From positions 1-7,502 of the forward strand of contig CAYRWY010000300.1 of assembly GCA_964427955.1 (NCBI GenBank): 7,502 bases of DNA, given 5' to 3'. The notes below the pieces were generated by a model that made no database searches, was not told the DNA's origin, and saw only the letters and a program-made list of their open reading frames with translations. This DNA comes from JACRBK01 sp964427955. Lineage in GTDB: Bacteria > Chloroflexota > Anaerolineae > Aggregatilineales > Aggregatilineaceae. Shown one piece after another: positions 5,152 through 7,502 of the stretch (positions are counted from its first letter, which is position 1; each line of letters begins with the position of its first letter). Position numbers and translations under genes: made by a program.

Positions 5152-6272
5152 TCGCGCACCACGTCGATCAGCAGATTCCGCACGTCCTCGTCCTCGACGT
5201 CGCCCACTCCCTCGTAGTACTTGCCGTCCACTTCGATCTGTACGCCGCCGTGCAGCGAGGGCCGGACGTGGATGGTGCGGTCGAGATGGGTGGGCAGCGC
5301 GGCCAGCCGTTCTTGAAGCCGTTCTTCGATCTGCTCGGCAATCGAGAGGATCGGCTTGTTCTCCACCGGCTCCGGAGTCTGGCCCATCGCCGCGCGGCGC
5401 ATCTGGCGGAACATCGATCCCGGACTCAGCGAGGGGACTTCCGCCGCCGCATCTTTCGCCGCGGGCCGGGCGGGCGGTGCGCTCGCGGGAGTAGGCGTAT
5501 TCAACGGCACGGGATCAGCCGCCGGGGCGGGATCGGGCGCGCGACCAGATCCCGACGTGGACAGCGTATTCAGGTCGCGCACGACGTTGAGGAAACGGCG
5601 TTCCAGTTCGGCGCTGCGCAGATCGTTGAGCGAGCGGAAGCGCTTGCCGTCGATCTCCACGATCAGCACGCCGTCCGACAGGTCACGCCACACGCGCAGC
5701 ACTTCGACCGAGTCGGGCGGCTGGGCACCCAACGGCAGGTTGTCTGCCGATGGGATCGGGATCGCCCTGGTCGGTTCGGGCATCATATCAGCGATCAGCT
5801 TGAGCGGGCGCGCGATGTATTCCGTAGCCTGGGTCTTGGACGCCGCCACGGGGGGCTGCGTTTCGACGATGGGCGTATCGACGTTCAGCGGCTCGTCGGA
5901 GAATCGCTCGCGCAGGGCCTCCTCGTCGATGTCAGACAAATCCCCGGTCAGCATCCCCAGGTCCGGCGCGGGGATCGGTTCGACCGGGGTGATAACCTTC
6001 GGCTCGACCGACCTAGACGCCGCCGGAGGAGGTGTCCCCGGCCCGACCAGCTTCATCAGCCAGTTCATGGCGCTGACGTGCATCCCCGGCAGCGGAGCCA
6101 GGCCGAGCTGGCTGCGGCGGCGGCGCTCGGCAGCCCGCTGCGCGACCACCATCATCAGCCCGATCCAGATCAGACCGGCGATGCAGGTAATGACCAGCAG
6201 CCCGCTGATCTGTTTGAGAAAATCATCGACCCCGGAAGAATCATTCAGAGCCAGGAAATGATAGAGCATCAT
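5133..6272 (-). CDS. Single-pass membrane protein with Pro-rich cytoplasmic region and two VEIDGK-type repeats
   Basis: 379 aa from ATG 6272; an adjacent ATG at 6269 is equally possible, and no clear Shine-Dalgarno is visible. Residues 22-45 form a membrane helix followed by RAAERRRR, so the long C-terminal part should be cytoplasmic. Residues 76-185 and 240-300 are Pro/Ala-rich and probably disordered. Two folded islands remain, about 188-236 and 331-377. They align without gaps over 30 residues from VEIDGKRF and IEVDGKYY, sharing E, DGK, an internal D and a final VVR, each with strands followed by a helix. Residues 309-327 look like an amphipathic helix. I know no family for it. The start lies 92 nt beyond the mutM stop, and the gene overlaps the 74-aa gene. 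A scaffold or signalling adaptor is a guess. Confidence 0.8.
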   Translation of the reverse strand: MMLYHFLALNDSSGVDDFLKQISGLLVITCIAGLIWIGLMMVVAQRAAERRRRSQLGLAPLPGMHVSAMNWLMKLVGPGTPPPAASRSVEPKVITPVEPIPAPDLGMLTGDLSDIDEEALRERFSDEPLNVDTPIVETQPPVAASKTQATEYIARPLKLIADMMPEPTRAIPIPSADNLPLGAQPPDSVEVLRVWRDLSDGVLIVEIDGKRFRSLNDLRSAELERRFLNVVRDLNTLSTSGSGRAPDPAPAADPVPLNTPTPASAPPARPAAKDAAAEVPSLSPGSMFRQMRRAAMGQTPEPVENKPILSIAEQIEERLQERLAALPTHLDRTIHVRPSLHGGVQIEVDGKYYEGVGDVEDEDVRNLLIDVVREWEQNQ

Positions 6273-6295
6273 AACAATCCGCGTCTTGCGTACTT

Positions 6296-6310
6296 CACGG
6301 CGGTGCCGTG
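6296..6310. other. Short hairpin between mutM and the 379-aa gene
   Basis: CACGGC and GCCGTG are perfectly inverted around GGT. There is no T-run on the minus strand, so it is not a convincing intrinsic terminator for mutM. It lies 24 nt before the next start and could cause pausing or processing in the 92-nt spacer, where I see no promoter. Confidence 0.3.
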
Positions 6311-6364
6311 CCGGGCGAAAGACGCCTCGCCCCCTAGGTAACTTGATTCAGAGTATCGTGTTAC

Positions 6365-7183
6365 TCAACGGATTTGGCAAGCCGGGCACAAATGCGTCCC
6401 GCGCTGCCCGACGACGATGCGCTCGACCGGATGGCCGCAGCGCAGACACGGCTCCCCGGCCCGGCCATAGACCTGCAAGCTGTTTTGCGCCTTGCCTTTG
6501 GTGCCGTCCGGCTTGCGATACCAGTTGACACTCGCCCCCTCCCGCGCGATGCCATCGCGCAGCACCGCCCGGATGGCCGCATACAGCCGCGCGATCTCGT
6601 CTTCGGCCAGGGTGTCCGCCGGGCGTTGGGGGTGAATCCGCGAGGCGAACAGGGCCTCGTCCGTGTAGATGTTGCCCATCCCGGCCAGAAACGACTGGTT
6701 GAGCAGCAGCGGCTTGATCTGGCCGGATCGCCCCGCCAGCCTCGCCCGGAACACGTCCAGTGTGAACGAGTCCTCCAGCGGCTCCGGACCGAGAGCGCCG
6801 ACGATCCGCGCCGGATCGTCCACCAGGTACACGCGCCCGAATTTGCGCGCATCCGAAAAGCGCAGTTGGTGGCCGTTGTCCAGTTGGAAGACGAAGCGCA
6901 GCCATTGATCGGCGTGCTCGGCGCTGTCGTCCGGCACGACGTACAGCCGCCCGGTCATCTTGAGGTGCACGATCAGGGTATCAGGATCGAGCCGGATCAG
7001 GATGTACTTGGCGCGGCGCTCCACGCGGCGCACCGGCTGTCCGGCGATCCGGGCGGCGAACAGCGGCGTATCCGGCGTGACCAGGGCGCGCGGCCAGGAC
7101 GTGCTCGCCCCGGTGATGGTGCGCCCGGCCAGCGGCTCGCGCAGCCCGCGCACGACCGTTTCGACTTCAGGTAGTTCAGGCAT
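6365..7183 (-). CDS. mutM: Formamidopyrimidine-DNA glycosylase (Fpg/MutM)
   Basis: 272 aa, normal family length, starting at ATG 7183 with the required MPELPEVET terminus. Fpg removes oxidised purines (8-oxoguanine, formamidopyrimidines) from DNA and then cuts the strand by beta,delta-elimination, the first step of base excision repair in the cytoplasm. Visible key residues: Pro2, the Schiff-base nucleophile once Met is removed; Glu3; Lys59 (RRAKY); the base-gap-filling triad Met76, Arg113 and Phe115 (HLKMTG, DARKFG); the helix-two-turn-helix with Asn171 (FLAGMGNIYTDEALF); and a C-terminal zinc finger C246-x2-C249-x16-C266-x2-C269 with Arg261 in its loop. All are intact, so I expect an active enzyme. 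No Shine-Dalgarno precedes the ATG; a heptamer repeat tract abuts it directly. The downstream membrane-protein genes share the strand but have no obvious link to repair. Confidence 0.97.
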   Translation of the reverse strand: MPELPEVETVVRGLREPLAGRTITGASTSWPRALVTPDTPLFAARIAGQPVRRVERRAKYILIRLDPDTLIVHLKMTGRLYVVPDDSAEHADQWLRFVFQLDNGHQLRFSDARKFGRVYLVDDPARIVGALGPEPLEDSFTLDVFRARLAGRSGQIKPLLLNQSFLAGMGNIYTDEALFASRIHPQRPADTLAEDEIARLYAAIRAVLRDGIAREGASVNWYRKPDGTKGKAQNSLQVYGRAGEPCLRCGHPVERIVVGQRGTHLCPACQIR

Positions 7184-7218
7184 AGTGAGTGATTAGTTGA
7201 CAGTGATCAGTTGACAGT
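7184..7218 (-). repeat. Heptameric ACTNNNN tandem repeat abutting the mutM start
   Basis: Read on the minus strand, five units follow each other in exact 7-nt register and end at the base before the mutM ATG: ACTGTCA, ACTGATC, ACTGTCA, ACTAATC and ACTCACT. The first three begin ACTG, as in the tract at 500-530. Where a Shine-Dalgarno would be expected there is only repeat. Confidence 0.8.
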
Positions 7219-7313
7219 GAAATGCCGCATACGGTGTTAGCCGGGGCGGGTTATGCATGTCTCTGGAGAGTTACCCCTCCCCGTCCAACTTTCGGTTGGC
7301 GAACCGTTTCTGG

Positions 7314-7336
7314 TAGGGGCAATTCATGAATTGCCC
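7314..7336 (+). repeat. GTAGGGGC-family palindrome with perfect 20-nt core
   Basis: The core at 7317-7336, GGGCAATTCATGAATTGCCC, is its own reverse complement with no mismatch, and it is preceded by GTAG to give the GTAGGGGC opening. Such elements are dispersed in Chloroflexota and cyanobacterial genomes (recalled, not searched). The core differs completely from the copy at 2972-2994, although the ends match. Confidence 0.75.
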
Positions 7337-7382
7337 AATAGGCGTCAACTTAAGCGTCTGCTCTCCTCTCAAAGGGAAAAAC

Positions 7383-7497
7383 GGCCTCACCCCTCACCCC
7401 TCTCCATCAGAAAACGATGGAGAGGGGCAACAGAGCCTCGGGTTTCCCCCCCTCTCCATTGCGCTTTTGAATGGAGAGGGGGCCGGGGGGTGAGGCC
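7383..7497. repeat. 115-bp double-hairpin element with terminal inverted repeats (MITE/REP-like)
   Basis: The terminal inverted repeats are GGCCTCACCCC (7383-7393) and GGGGTGAGGCC (7487-7497). Inside are two perfect hairpins: CCCCTCTCCATC (7397-7408) with GATGGAGAGGGG (7416-7427) around a 7-nt loop, and CCCCCTCTCCATT (7448-7460) with AATGGAGAGGGGG (7470-7482) around a 9-nt loop. The ends match those of the element at 2906-3058. It is far too short to encode a transposase, so any movement would need an enzyme from elsewhere. The right end is only 5 nt from the window edge and could be longer. Confidence 0.8.
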
Positions 7498-7502
7498 GGG
7501 AC

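Larger units (their letters stand above)
7184..7502. other. Gene-free region upstream of mutM, made largely of repeats
   Basis: No credible coding frame is seen in these 319 nt. Going away from mutM it holds the heptamer tract (7184-7218), a small CCAAC/GGTTGG-type hairpin (7285-7299), a 20-nt palindrome (7317-7336) and a double-hairpin element (7383-7497). I could not identify a convincing mutM promoter; the gaps between repeats (about 7219-7284 and 7337-7382) are where one would have to be. Confidence 0.6.

Noticed and set aside
5250..6341. 363-aa and 301-aa plus-strand frames opposite the 379-aa gene
   Set aside because: Composition is Arg- or Ser/Gly-dominated with no domains. The minus-strand frame has a membrane helix, internal repeats and correct spacing to its neighbour.
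6374..7174. 266-aa plus-strand frame
   Set aside because: Antisense to mutM, which is certain from its motifs.

Overview
The window is GC-rich chromosomal DNA, and every gene except mutM is an envelope, membrane or unrecognised protein. Repeat style and gene content suggest a Chloroflexota bacterium (Anaerolineae-like). The pointers are CCTCACCCC...GGGGTGAGG elements, GTAGGGGC palindromes, CACAGAGGACACAGAG elements and heptameric ACTGNNN tracts. This placement is inference; no rRNA or taxonomic marker other than mutM is present.

Left to right on the plus strand: (1) the 3' end of an unrecognised gene (2-283), then a repeat-laden spacer with a candidate promoter; (2) a 310-aa membrane protein with an N-terminal export signal (550-1482), then 36 nt later and in the same frame a 459-aa SH3b + M23 metallopeptidase with an intact catalytic site but no export signal of its own (1519-2898); (3) a nested repeat block (2906-3058); (4) a short TPR protein (3151-3534) and, 19 nt on, a 432-aa secreted protein made of three ~137-aa tandem repeats (3554-4852).

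The minus-strand genes converge on these at about 4.85-4.93 kb, where a good intrinsic terminator serves the minus strand. In transcription order they are mutM/fpg (7183-6365, all catalytic and zinc residues present), a 379-aa single-pass membrane protein with two copies of a small repeat (6272-5133), and a 74-aa single-pass membrane protein overlapping its end (5151-4927). The last 319 nt (7184-7502) have no gene and hold a heptamer tract, a perfect 20-nt palindrome and a 115-bp double-hairpin element.

The most interesting point is the junction at 1480-1522. One in-frame TGA separates a membrane protein whose C-terminus is predicted to lie outside the cell from a cell-wall-type hydrolase with no way of its own to be exported. 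The 21-bp repeat straight after the GTG start differs between copies only at synonymous positions, so that stretch is translated. Readthrough, a coupled restart, or a sequencing error in one original gene are all possible.
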